From positions 1 to 64,000 of the forward strand of contig CAYYZY010000014.1 in assembly GCA_964475955.1 (NCBI GenBank): a DNA stretch of 64,000 nt, given 5' to 3'. Below the pieces are notes generated by a model that saw only the letters and a list, made by a program, of their open reading frames with translations, was not told the DNA's origin and ran no database searches. Made by a program: the position numbers and the translations under genes. This DNA is from DATKZH01 sp964475955 (lineage in GTDB: Bacteria > Planctomycetota > Planctomycetia > Pirellulales > Thermoguttaceae). Shown here piece after piece: positions 25,890 to 33,821 of the stretch. Each line of letters begins with the position of its first letter. The stretch's first letter is position 1.

Positions 25890-27338
25890 ATGCAGAAGAG
25901 CCGGTCTCGACCGCCAGAGCCCGCGCAGGCGGGGAGGCATAGTCTATCGCGACGCCAGATGCTCCGGATGGCGGGGCTTGCCGGCACGGCCGGTGTCGTC
26001 GCCGCCGATCGAGTAGGCGGCGCCGTCTCGGACGAGGCGATGCGAGTCGTCAAGCAGGCACACATTGGTGAAGGCCCGCCAGGACAACTCAGGGTGGGGT
26101 TCGGCCAGACGGATATCACGCCGCCTATCGGGGGCACGATGACCGGGGCCGGCCTGCTGCGCAGCGTGGGCACGGAGGACCCCCTGCTGGCCAAGACTCT
26201 GGTGGCCCAGAGCGGCGACCGAACGATGGCGATCGTCGGGGTGGACCTGGTCAAGATCCGGCGCGATCTGGCCGATGCAGCCATCGCTCAGGCGTCTCAG
26301 CGCACGGGGATCGATCGTGACGCGGTGATGATCTGCGCGAGTCACAACCACAGTTCGCCCTTCGTCCCGATGGGGGGACCGAACAACAAGGACTACCTTT
26401 CGACCTTGCCGGGGCGCATCGCCGACAGCATCGAGCGCGCGTGCGGGGCGCTGCAACCGGCCCGCATGTTCCTGGGACGCTCTCTGGTTTTCGAGGGTCT
26501 TCATAACCGGCGGGTGGTGTCCAAGGCCGATGGATTGGTGCTGAATACTTGGTTGGACAAGCTGGACGACCTGGAGCAGACCCCGCAGGTATTGGGCACG
26601 GAGGGGCCCATCGACCCTGAGCTGTGGGTGGCCCGGTTCGACGCGCCGGATGGACGAGTATTGGGGACGCTGGTGAACTTCACCTGCCACCCAGCCCTGC
26701 ACGACCGCCGCGGCCGAAAGTGGTCGGCGGACTTTCCCTGCGTGATCGCGGAGCAGATGACGCAGGCGTACGGGGAGCAGGCGGTGTGCGTCTTCACCCA
26801 GGGGGCCTCCGGCAACGTGAACCCCAACACCCAGTTCGTCGCCAACTGGCGGGAGAAAGCCGCGGTCTTTGCGCGGGCCGCGGTGAACGCGGCCAAACGA
26901 GCGATTCCCATCAAGGGACCGATCGCCGTGGGCAGTGCTCGGCGCGACGTGGTGGTGCCGCGTCGCGATCCCGCTGACCAGCGCGAAGGGGCCGTTGCCC
27001 GGCTGGGCTGGCGGCGCAAGCCGGGCGGCGCTGCGCCCCGGAGTCGCGAAACCCCGGTCGGCGCCGCGCGGATCGGCCCGCTGGGCATCGCGACCAACGC
27101 CGGGGAGCTCTTCGTGGAGTGGGGGCTTTCGCTGAAGGAGCGCTCCCCGTTTGCCCACACCATTGTGAGCGAGCTGACCAACGAGTGGATCGGCTACGAG
27201 CCCACGGCGCAAGCCTTCCGGCAGGAGGGTTACGAGACCCTGGTGGGCGTGAACTTCGTGTCGCTCGAGGGCATCCGGATGCTCGTGGATACGACGGCGG
27301 AGCTTCTCCAGGAGTTGTGGGAAGCGGACGGCCGCTAA
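25890..27338 (+). CDS. Tat-exported neutral/alkaline ceramidase-like hydrolase
   Basis: 482 residues. A twin-arginine signal (SRRQMLRMAGLAGTAGVVAA) is visible near residues 20-40. The core resembles the neutral/alkaline non-lysosomal ceramidase superfamily: 'GFGQTDITPPIGGTMTG' near the start, a zinc-ligand-like 'CASHNHSSPF', 'NFTCHPAL', and 'FTQGASGNVNPN'. Family enzymes are zinc amidases, but planctomycete members of this size are mostly uncharacterised and lack the C-terminal Ig-like domain of true ceramidases. The TAA stop is contributed by the edge of an interspersed repeat arm (see the repeat at 27335). It follows the transporter in the same direction but may be a separate unit. Confidence 0.75.
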   Translation: MQKSRSRPPEPAQAGRHSLSRRQMLRMAGLAGTAGVVAADRVGGAVSDEAMRVVKQAHIGEGPPGQLRVGFGQTDITPPIGGTMTGAGLLRSVGTEDPLLAKTLVAQSGDRTMAIVGVDLVKIRRDLADAAIAQASQRTGIDRDAVMICASHNHSSPFVPMGGPNNKDYLSTLPGRIADSIERACGALQPARMFLGRSLVFEGLHNRRVVSKADGLVLNTWLDKLDDLEQTPQVLGTEGPIDPELWVARFDAPDGRVLGTLVNFTCHPALHDRRGRKWSADFPCVIAEQMTQAYGEQAVCVFTQGASGNVNPNTQFVANWREKAAVFARAAVNAAKRAIPIKGPIAVGSARRDVVVPRRDPADQREGAVARLGWRRKPGGAAPRSRETPVGAARIGPLGIATNAGELFVEWGLSLKERSPFAHTIVSELTNEWIGYEPTAQAFRQEGYETLVGVNFVSLEGIRMLVDTTAELLQELWEADGR

Positions 27339-27430
27339 GTCACCGTGCGCGATTCGGCGACGCCCACTGGAGGGAGCGCCCTCCGCGGCGCTTGCGCCCT
27401 CGCCAGGGAATCCGCAACGGCACAGACGCC
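27335..27430 (+). repeat. degenerate copy of the stop-codon-supplying palindromic repeat
   Basis: It starts with CTAAGTCACCGTGCGCGATT, matching the terminal inverted repeat of the complete element at 46163-46307. It also contains inner parts of that element (GAGCGCCCTCCGCGGCGCTT, AACGGCACAGACGCCGTT). The opposite terminal arm is not found. The TAA within the arm is the stop codon of the ceramidase-like gene. Confidence 0.7.
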
Positions 27431-27653
27431 GTTTCCTGCCGCGTGAGGGGGGCACGCGAAGCGCAGACGAGGGGACGCACGCGCCCACTGCTTGCCGGCG
27501 CTTCGGGTTCGTGTGGCCGGTGAGGGAGGGGCCCCTATTGCGCGATGGTTGACCGGGCGGCTCTGCTTCGGTATCCTGCCTGGAAGAGGGGTTAGGTCTG
27601 TTTTCTTTTGGTCGAAACCCCCTCGATAACGGGGGGTTCGCGGAGGTGAAGGC
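27339..27653. other. intergenic region with repeat remnant, promoter and leader hairpin
   Basis: It holds the degenerate repeat, a promoter at 27549 and a leader hairpin: AACCCCC (27616-27622) pairs with GGGGGTT (27632-27638) immediately before the Shine-Dalgarno of the next gene. No gene is seen. Confidence 0.5.
27549..27577 (+). promoter_or_regulatory. sigma70-type promoter for the zinc-ribbon gene
   Basis: TTGACC (5 of 6) and TATCCT (4 of 6) are separated by exactly 17 bases. The predicted start near 27584 leaves a leader of about 70 nt with a 7-bp hairpin just before the ribosome binding site. Confidence 0.45.
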
Positions 27654-28337
27654 ATGATTCGGATCACGTGCCCAGGCTGCAAGGCGAAGCTGAACGCCAA
27701 GGAGGAGTTGGCGGGCCAGTCGCGGAAGTGTCCCAAGTGCGGCGCCGTGATCCAGATTCCCGAGGCGGCCGCGGAGGCGGGCGAAGCGGCCGCGGCGGTC
27801 GCGGAGGCCGAAGACGACGATTGGGCCGGGCTGGACGACGTCGCCCCCGATCAGCACGTGCACGCCGCGCTCGATCACGTGCTCCCCAAGCCCGAGGGCC
27901 CGAAACGTCTGAAGCGCACGAACCGGTACCTGATCTGCGACAAGGCGCACCTGGTCGCCTACTGGGAGGGGAACGGCCAGGGATGGATGCTGAAGACCAA
28001 CACGGGGTTGGTCAAGGTGAGCCGCAACCCCGACCAGCTCCCCGCCCAGGGCAAGTTCGCGCTGATCGAGTTGGCGATGGACATGACCGACGAGGGGCTT
28101 CGCCTGCAAGGCATCGAGTGCTACCAGCTCGCCGAGCGTTGGGCCCTGACGGCCCTGGACCAGGACGAGCACAAGATCCTCAAGCGCGTCACGGGCCCGG
28201 GCCAACTGACGCGGGACCAGAAGCGCGTCGTGCACCAGTTTCTGCGGGAGCAGTTCATGCGCGAGGTGTGGCAGGACGCGCGCGAGGTGCTCGACTTCCT
28301 CAGCCATCTCGACCCCGGCGATTCGGGAGGCGCCTGA
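27654..28337 (+). CDS. zinc-ribbon protein of unknown function
   Basis: 227 residues; ATG at 27654 with GGAGGTG upstream. The N-terminus is a zinc ribbon with two CxxC knuckles ('CPGCKAKLNAKEELAGQSRK' then 'CPKC'), a module repeated in many planctomycete proteins. An Ala/Glu-rich linker reaches residue 60. The C-terminal 150 residues form a compact domain I do not recognise ('RTNRYLICDKAHLVAYWEGN', 'HQFLREQFMREVWQDAREVL'). There is no signal peptide, so it is probably cytoplasmic. It converges with the small zinc-ribbon gene at 28390. Confidence 0.72.
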   Translation: MIRITCPGCKAKLNAKEELAGQSRKCPKCGAVIQIPEAAAEAGEAAAAVAEAEDDDWAGLDDVAPDQHVHAALDHVLPKPEGPKRLKRTNRYLICDKAHLVAYWEGNGQGWMLKTNTGLVKVSRNPDQLPAQGKFALIELAMDMTDEGLRLQGIECYQLAERWALTALDQDEHKILKRVTGPGQLTRDQKRVVHQFLREQFMREVWQDAREVLDFLSHLDPGDSGGA

Positions 28338-28389
28338 GGGGCGCGACGACGTCCCGCGCCGGCGCGGGCCGGAGTTCGCGGGCCGCCGT

Positions 28390-28698
28390 TTACGGCGAGA
28401 AGACCGTCTGGCAGCGGGGGCACCTGATGCTTTTGCCCTTGGCGTTGGGCGGGACGCGCAGCGGCGTGGCGCACTGGGGGCAGTTCGTGACGTTCTGCCC
28501 GTGCGCGCGGGGGGGCGACGGTGCCGACCCCGGTTCGGAATCGCCGGTCGACGACGGCGGGCGCTCGCCGGAACCGCTTGCGTCGACCTTGATCGTCCCC
28601 TTGCAGACCAGGCACTCCACTTTCGTGTCCCGTGCCGAATCCTCGAGCAGGTTGTACATCCTGCACTTGCTGTAAGGGCACTGGATGATGAACGGCAT
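28390..28698 (-). CDS. small double zinc-ribbon protein
   Basis: 102 residues; ATG at 28698 with GGGAG upstream. The first knuckle pair is 'CPYSKC' and 'CLVCKG'; the second is 'CPQCATPLRVPPNAKGKSIR' followed by 'CPRC', the second being the widespread planctomycete zinc-ribbon module. A disordered Ser/Pro linker joins them. It is probably a cytoplasmic metal-binding adaptor. It lies 31 bases downstream of the Hsp70 gene on the same strand and is likely co-transcribed with it. Confidence 0.7.
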   Translation of the reverse strand: MPFIIQCPYSKCRMYNLLEDSARDTKVECLVCKGTIKVDASGSGERPPSSTGDSEPGSAPSPPRAHGQNVTNCPQCATPLRVPPNAKGKSIRCPRCQTVFSP

Positions 28699-28729
28699 GG
28701 AATCTCCCGCGTTGTTGAGACGAGTCAGC

Positions 28730-30325
28730 CTACCGGATCGTGAGGCTGTCGACGAATTTCTTTTCTTGCTGGATCTGCGCTTCGGTGAGCCCCTTCTGGT
28801 GCTCGATCGTGGTTTCGGCGAAGCGGCCGTGGGTCATGTCGAGGGCCATCACGCTCACGCGCCCGCTGGCGTTGTAGGCGAGGCGGACCTGGATGGGGGC
28901 GCCCTTTTTCAGGCCTGAGGGCAGGTCGCGGATGAAGCACTCGCCGATGCGGATGTTGTTGCCGGCCTCGCGCGCTTCGCCCTCCAACACCTTGACGTGC
29001 ACCGAGGTCGAGCCGGCGAACCGGAGCGGGAAGACGCGGCTGGCGGCGAAGGGCAACTGCGTGTTCTTGCGGATGAGGACGGCGTTGACCGGCTTGCCCG
29101 TCTTCCGGTCGACGGCCTGGATTCCCAGGCTGTGGGAGTTGACGTTCAATTCCTCGATGTCCAGGAGCGACTCCCGGACGTCGTCGGCGAGTTCCAGTTC
29201 GCCGTCTTCGGCCTTGGCGGCGACGATGCCCGCGTGAATGGCGGCCCCCTGGGCGACGACCTGGTCGGGGTGCAGCGAGCCGTCGGCCTCCTGGCCGGTC
29301 ACGTCGAGGAGCATCTCGCGGACGACGGGCATTCGGGTCGACCCGCCCACCAGGAGGACGCGATCGATCTCGTTCCAGTCGAGGTTGGCCTGGCGTCGGA
29401 CCACCGACTCGATCAGCAGGCGCGTGCGCGTGAGCAATCCCACGCTGAGCTTTTCGAACTGTCCTCGCGACAGTTCGAGGTTGAGCGTGTGTCCCCTGTG
29501 CGAGACTTCCAGGCCCGCCTCGTCGAGGTCGCTGAGCAGGATCTTGGCGTTTTCGGCCATCGCCCCCATGGCGTCGCGGCGTTGGGGGTCTTCGCGCGGA
29601 TCGGCCCCGTACTTCTTCTTGAACTGGTCGGCGAGGAATTCGACGATTTTGTCGTCCCAGTCTTTGCCGCCGAGCTGGACCTCGCCGTCGGTGGCGATGG
29701 TCTCGAAGTGCTTGGAGCGGAGCCGCACCACGGTGACGTCGAACGTGCCGCCGCCCAGGTCGTAGACCACGGCCGTCATCTGCCCGCCGGGGATGTCGAG
29801 AAAGCGTCCCTCGCCCGCCCGGCGTTGCGATTCGGCGGCGTAGGCCAGCGCGGCGGCGGTGGGCTCGTTGATGATGTCGAGCACTTCGAGGCCGGCGATC
29901 CGGCCGGCGTCTTCGGTGGCCTTGCGCCGGGTGTCGTCGAAGAAGGCCGGCACGGTGATCACGGCCCCGGAGATCGGGCCGATGCGATTTTCCGCGTCCT
30001 GCTTGAGCTTGCGGAGGATGACGGCGGAGAGGGTTTCGGGCCGGAACTCGCGCCCGTCGACCATTCGGGCGTGGGCGACGTCGCCCATGTCGCGCTTGAC
30101 GAACATGGCCGCCTTGCTCGACTTGGTGGCGGCGGCCGACTTGGCCTTCTTGCCCACCAGCGCCTTGTCTCCGTTGAGGTACACCACGCTGGGGGTGAGC
30201 GGCTCGCCGTCGCCGTTGTCGATCGTGTGGGTCGATCCATCGGGCATGAGCTGCGCGATGACCGAAACGGTCGTTCCCAGGTCGATCCCCACCAGATTAT
30301 CGTGTCTTGCCACCATCGGCTCCAT
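28730..30325 (-). CDS. Hsp70/DnaK-family chaperone, short form
   Basis: 531 residues. The nucleotide-binding domain is intact: phosphate-1 'GIDLGTTVSVIAQL' from residue 13, 'AVITVPAFFDDTRRKAT', phosphate-2 'VYDLGGGTFDVTVVRL' and adenosine motif 'VLLVGGSTRMP'. The substrate-binding beta domain is present, but the protein stops about 100 residues short of normal DnaK, so most of the helical lid is missing. It should bind and hydrolyse ATP and bind client peptides in the cytoplasm. The ATG at 30325 is used; a second ATG at 30316 is possible. An Hsp70 of normal length is encoded at 57543 on the other arm of the cluster. No grpE or dnaJ gene is adjacent. Confidence 0.88.
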   Translation of the reverse strand: MEPMVARHDNLVGIDLGTTVSVIAQLMPDGSTHTIDNGDGEPLTPSVVYLNGDKALVGKKAKSAAATKSSKAAMFVKRDMGDVAHARMVDGREFRPETLSAVILRKLKQDAENRIGPISGAVITVPAFFDDTRRKATEDAGRIAGLEVLDIINEPTAAALAYAAESQRRAGEGRFLDIPGGQMTAVVYDLGGGTFDVTVVRLRSKHFETIATDGEVQLGGKDWDDKIVEFLADQFKKKYGADPREDPQRRDAMGAMAENAKILLSDLDEAGLEVSHRGHTLNLELSRGQFEKLSVGLLTRTRLLIESVVRRQANLDWNEIDRVLLVGGSTRMPVVREMLLDVTGQEADGSLHPDQVVAQGAAIHAGIVAAKAEDGELELADDVRESLLDIEELNVNSHSLGIQAVDRKTGKPVNAVLIRKNTQLPFAASRVFPLRFAGSTSVHVKVLEGEAREAGNNIRIGECFIRDLPSGLKKGAPIQVRLAYNASGRVSVMALDMTHGRFAETTIEHQKGLTEAQIQQEKKFVDSLTIR

Positions 30326-30362
30326 CTCTCATTCGGGGCTGTGCTAGTCGCAGAAACTCATT

Positions 30363-30391
30363 CTTCTATCGCACGCGTCACGAAAGTTCAA
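30363..30391 (-). promoter_or_regulatory. possible sigma70-type promoter for the short Hsp70 gene
   Basis: On the minus strand TTGAAC (30391-30386) and TAGAAG (30368-30363) are separated by 17 bases, each matching consensus at 4 of 6 positions. They lie about 40 bases before the ATG. A separate promoter here would uncouple the Hsp70 gene from the upstream cytochrome gene. Confidence 0.38.
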
Positions 30392-30404
30392 TCTCCGGCC
30401 GCGA

Positions 30405-31439
30405 TCACGGGGCCGCCAGGGGCACGCCGGCCCGGTGGACCACCAGGGCATCGCGGTCGGCCAGCCACGGAAAGGACTTGTAGAGCAGGCGGACGTCGGC
30501 CTCGACCGGCGGCTCGACCACGGGAAATCGGGCTGTGAAGGTCTCGCCGGCGCGGATCTTCTCGGCGCTCGACTCGCCGCGAAACGGGGTGATCCCCTTG
30601 ATCAGTTGTTGTTGGGAGAGCGTGATTCGCCCCGCCGGGTCGCGCTCGATCACCTGCAACAGCAGGACGCGGTTGTGCCGCTCGCCCGGAAAGTTGTGCC
30701 CGGTGGCGTGGTTCTCCACGGCGACGACCAACTCGTCGCCCTCGCGACGGCAGGCCATGGTGGTCCCGGAACGGACCGTGGCCTCGTCGTGCCCTCCCAG
30801 GCAGAGGTGGCGGACCCCGCCCGGGCGCCCCTGTTCGGCGGGCATGTGGCACTCCCGGCAGCCCTGCTCGGCGACGCGGTAGCGGCTCGCCTTCCAGTCG
30901 TCGTAGATCGCCTCGTGGCACTTGCCGCAGGTTCGGCTCGCGCCGAGGGCGGGCTCGGCGACGGGCCGGCAGGGGGCGTCGGCGACGGTGCGTCGAGCGG
31001 CCACGCGGCCGTCGGCGGTCTGGTGGCAACTCATGCAGTTCACGCCCGACTCCCGGCCCTCGGCGCGCAGCGCCACCGCGTCGTCCGGGCCCGCGGTCAG
31101 CACCGGCTCGGGCGCGTGGCACGACTCGCACTTGCGGTCGAAGCCGAAATGCTGGAAGGCCGCCTGCACTTGAGGGTCTTTCCAGGAACGCGCGTGAGAC
31201 GACGCTTCCCACTGCGCCCAGACCTCCACGTGGCACTCCCGGCAGTCGCGGTGCGCAAGCCGCGGCCGGACGGGGCCCATCCGCCGCGCCGGCCAGCCGG
31301 ACCACCACGACGCGTAACCGACCACCCCGGCCAGCAGCAGGCAGACGGCCAGCGCCGCCGCCAGGCGGAGCGCCCGAAGCATGTTTCCGGAGCCACCCCA
31401 GCGGGCCGGGGCGGCCGGGTAGGTCGTCGGCTCGCTCAT
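30405..31439 (-). CDS. five-haem membrane-anchored cytochrome c (c554/NrfB-like layout)
   Basis: 344 residues. One membrane helix at about 21-42 is followed by a periplasmic part with five CxxCH haem sites: CRECH 66, CESCH 104, CMSCH 135, CGKCH 171 and CRECH 194. 'ENHATGHNFPGERHN' and a beta-rich C-terminus follow, as in a family of planctomycete multihaem cytochromes. It probably carries electrons across the periplasm; no terminal reductase gene is adjacent. It overlaps the upstream lipoprotein gene by four bases (ATGA), so the two are translationally coupled. A paralogue with the same five-site pattern lies at 55787 on the other arm. Confidence 0.85.
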   Translation of the reverse strand: MSEPTTYPAAPARWGGSGNMLRALRLAAALAVCLLLAGVVGYASWWSGWPARRMGPVRPRLAHRDCRECHVEVWAQWEASSHARSWKDPQVQAAFQHFGFDRKCESCHAPEPVLTAGPDDAVALRAEGRESGVNCMSCHQTADGRVAARRTVADAPCRPVAEPALGASRTCGKCHEAIYDDWKASRYRVAEQGCRECHMPAEQGRPGGVRHLCLGGHDEATVRSGTTMACRREGDELVVAVENHATGHNFPGERHNRVLLLQVIERDPAGRITLSQQQLIKGITPFRGESSAEKIRAGETFTARFPVVEPPVEADVRLLYKSFPWLADRDALVVHRAGVPLAAP

Positions 31440-33799
31440 GGTTGGACCGGAACCTCTTCCTCTTCGTCAAGCCCCAGGTCGGGTGGGCCTTCCTCCGGCC
31501 TGCCCTCGGGCGCTTCTTCCGTTGCCGGCGGCTTGGCCGCGGGCGCCGTCTCTTCCCGCTTCCCGGCTTCTTCTTGTTCTTCCTCTTGCACTTCTTCCTC
31601 TTCTTGCTGGGATTCCTCTTGCTTCTTCTGCTGCTGCTCCTCCACCTCTTCCTTCTCTTCTTCTTCTTCTTCTTCCTCCTCTTGCTGCTCTTCCGCGCCC
31701 GTTTTGCCGTCGACGCGCGGGTGATCGGCAGGGGCTTCGTTCTCGCCGGAGTCGGGCGGCGGAGGACCTTCCTTGCCGCAGTCTGCGCCGGCGGCGACCA
31801 CCCGTCGATTGAAGTCGAGCAGCTCTTCGCTCAGCTTTCGATACCGGTCTTGCTCGTTGCGATCGGCTTCGCTGTTGCGGTCGGCCAACATCTGCATGAT
31901 TTCGGTGAGCGTGGAGATGTGTTCGCCGTTGACTTTCGCCAGCTTGAGGATGGTGAGGCAGTCACCGAACCGCTGGAGCTCCGCGAAGACTTGCTCGGCT
32001 TCCGGGAGCAGCGCGGGGAGTTCGTCGGGCGAGCTGTTGGTGTAGGTCTGGTAGACGAAATCGCGCGCCCGCTTGTGTCCCGGACCTCTCAGCTCCCACT
32101 GCTGCCGGAGACGGTTTAGGTGCTGCGTGACCTTCGCGACGTTCTGCTTCTCGTTCTCCCGGCTTTCGGGCGACATCTTCGCGAATTCGTCGAGCGCCTT
32201 CTGGTACTGGCGGATGGCCTCGCCGTATTCGCCCGCCTCTTCGGCCTCCTTGGCCAGGTTCAGCAGGACTTCGGCCCGGCTTTGGGCGTCGACGTCCTTG
32301 ATGGTGCGGGCGAGGTTGCCCGACAGTTCGCGGAGCTTCCGGTGCCGCGCCTCCAGGTCGCCGAGCCGGCCGACGGCCCAGGTCAGCAGGGGATCGTCGG
32401 CCGTGTCGATCTTTCGGGCTTCGCTTTCGACGCGGTGGACGTCGCGGCGTGCCCGGTCGATAAGCGGCTGGAGCGCCGTTCGGGTCTGGTCGACCCGATC
32501 GAGGGCCCGTTCGTAGTGCTTGGCCTGGTTCAGTTCGTTCACTTCGCCGACGCACTGATCCAACAGCGCCTTGATGGCCCGGAGGTCCTGCACGCAGTAT
32601 CGCAGGTGGCGCCGCCAGTGCTGGGCGCCGGCGGCGCGTTTGTTGACCGGGATCCGCCACTCTTGCTCCACCAGCGGCTCGGTGATCGGCAGGAGCAGGT
32701 CGAACCTCAGGTCTCCACCCAGCTCGCCGAGGGTGATGTAGGCGACGTGGTCGTAGGGCTGCCTGGCCACGACGTAGCCTCCCAGGTCGGTCTCGAGACG
32801 GTCCCTCTCGGCCTCTTTGCCGAACCCCGTGTTGCTGGCGTAGACGACCTTCCTCTTCACGGGCCGGCCGTTGTCGGTGTCGAGCAGCCGAAGGCGGAAC
32901 CGCCCTCGCTGCGTGGTAAGCTTGATCGCCTTAAAGCCTTCAACCCTAGCCGTGCGTTGCCACGGGTCGGCCAGACCCGAGACCACCTTGGCCTTGTCCC
33001 AGTCGGTTTGCGCGTCGATCTTGAGACCGGTGAAGGGGATCGGCCGGCAGGCGAGCGTGCCGTCGGGCTCGCGGATCACCCAAAACGGCTGGAGCACACA
33101 GCCGCCTTCGAGCCAGGCGCGGAGCCGGCTCTCGCCCCCGGCCCCGTTCCGGGCACCGCGGAACGCCAGCTCGACCTCCTCTCCGGTGGGATCGAGCACC
33201 ACGGCGACGGGCGCGAAATCGTGCTTGACCGCCAGGCAAACCGCTTTCGACAGCCACTGCCGATCGGGGGTCGTCTTGCTCCGCACCGGGCCGACGTACT
33301 GCACCTCGCCGTCGAGCTGCCGCCAGCGCACGCGATACAGACCCTCCCGAAAATCGATCGCCATCAGGAACGCCTTTTCGCGGACGTCCCGTTCGACGAA
33401 CTCGGCCGGGGTGAGTTCCAGCCCGCCGAGGCCGGTGGCCCGGACCTTGTCGACCAGCGGGCTCGACGTCACCGCGCGAACCTCGGCCAGCGCCCCGAAG
33501 TAATTGGCCAGCCGGTCCTCGACCTGCCGGCGCACCGAATCGACCAGGAACCGGGTGAACACGGGGTCTTCGGAGAACGCCAGGTGAAGCGCCACCCGGT
33601 AGCGGTCGTCGGTCGCCGGCGGAGCGCTCGCCCCGGGAGGGTCCGCGGGGCGCGCCGCGGGCGAGTCGGCGGCGGCGCCCTCGGCGGCCTCTTGGGCGTC
33701 GCCGGGCGCGTCGGCCTGCTCCGCAGGGCAACCGCAGCCCGGCGCGCCCCCCAAAACGAGGCCGATGGTCGATATCCAGAGCAACGGAAGGATGCGCAC
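31436..33799 (-). CDS. putative lipoprotein with coiled region and very acidic Glu/Gln tail
   Basis: 787 residues from a GTG with GGAG seven bases upstream. The N-terminus is a lipoprotein-like signal (LLWISTIGLVLGGAPGC). Residues 70-390 form a domain I do not recognise ('YRVALHLAFSEDPVFTRFLV', 'FLMAIDFREGLYRVRWRQLD'). Residues about 400-640 are charged and probably helical with TPR-like parts ('AEEAGEYGEAIRQYQKALDE'). The last 120 residues are almost pure Glu, Gln, Lys and Pro. It sits between the solute-binding protein gene (gap 22 bases) and the cytochrome gene (ATGA overlap). It is probably an envelope-anchored component of the same complex. Confidence 0.6.
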   Translation of the reverse strand: MRILPLLWISTIGLVLGGAPGCGCPAEQADAPGDAQEAAEGAAADSPAARPADPPGASAPPATDDRYRVALHLAFSEDPVFTRFLVDSVRRQVEDRLANYFGALAEVRAVTSSPLVDKVRATGLGGLELTPAEFVERDVREKAFLMAIDFREGLYRVRWRQLDGEVQYVGPVRSKTTPDRQWLSKAVCLAVKHDFAPVAVVLDPTGEEVELAFRGARNGAGGESRLRAWLEGGCVLQPFWVIREPDGTLACRPIPFTGLKIDAQTDWDKAKVVSGLADPWQRTARVEGFKAIKLTTQRGRFRLRLLDTDNGRPVKRKVVYASNTGFGKEAERDRLETDLGGYVVARQPYDHVAYITLGELGGDLRFDLLLPITEPLVEQEWRIPVNKRAAGAQHWRRHLRYCVQDLRAIKALLDQCVGEVNELNQAKHYERALDRVDQTRTALQPLIDRARRDVHRVESEARKIDTADDPLLTWAVGRLGDLEARHRKLRELSGNLARTIKDVDAQSRAEVLLNLAKEAEEAGEYGEAIRQYQKALDEFAKMSPESRENEKQNVAKVTQHLNRLRQQWELRGPGHKRARDFVYQTYTNSSPDELPALLPEAEQVFAELQRFGDCLTILKLAKVNGEHISTLTEIMQMLADRNSEADRNEQDRYRKLSEELLDFNRRVVAAGADCGKEGPPPPDSGENEAPADHPRVDGKTGAEEQQEEEEEEEEEKEEVEEQQQKKQEESQQEEEEVQEEEQEEAGKREETAPAAKPPATEEAPEGRPEEGPPDLGLDEEEEVPVQP

Positions 33800-33821
33800 G
33801 GTGCGTCTCCGAGTTTTCCGA

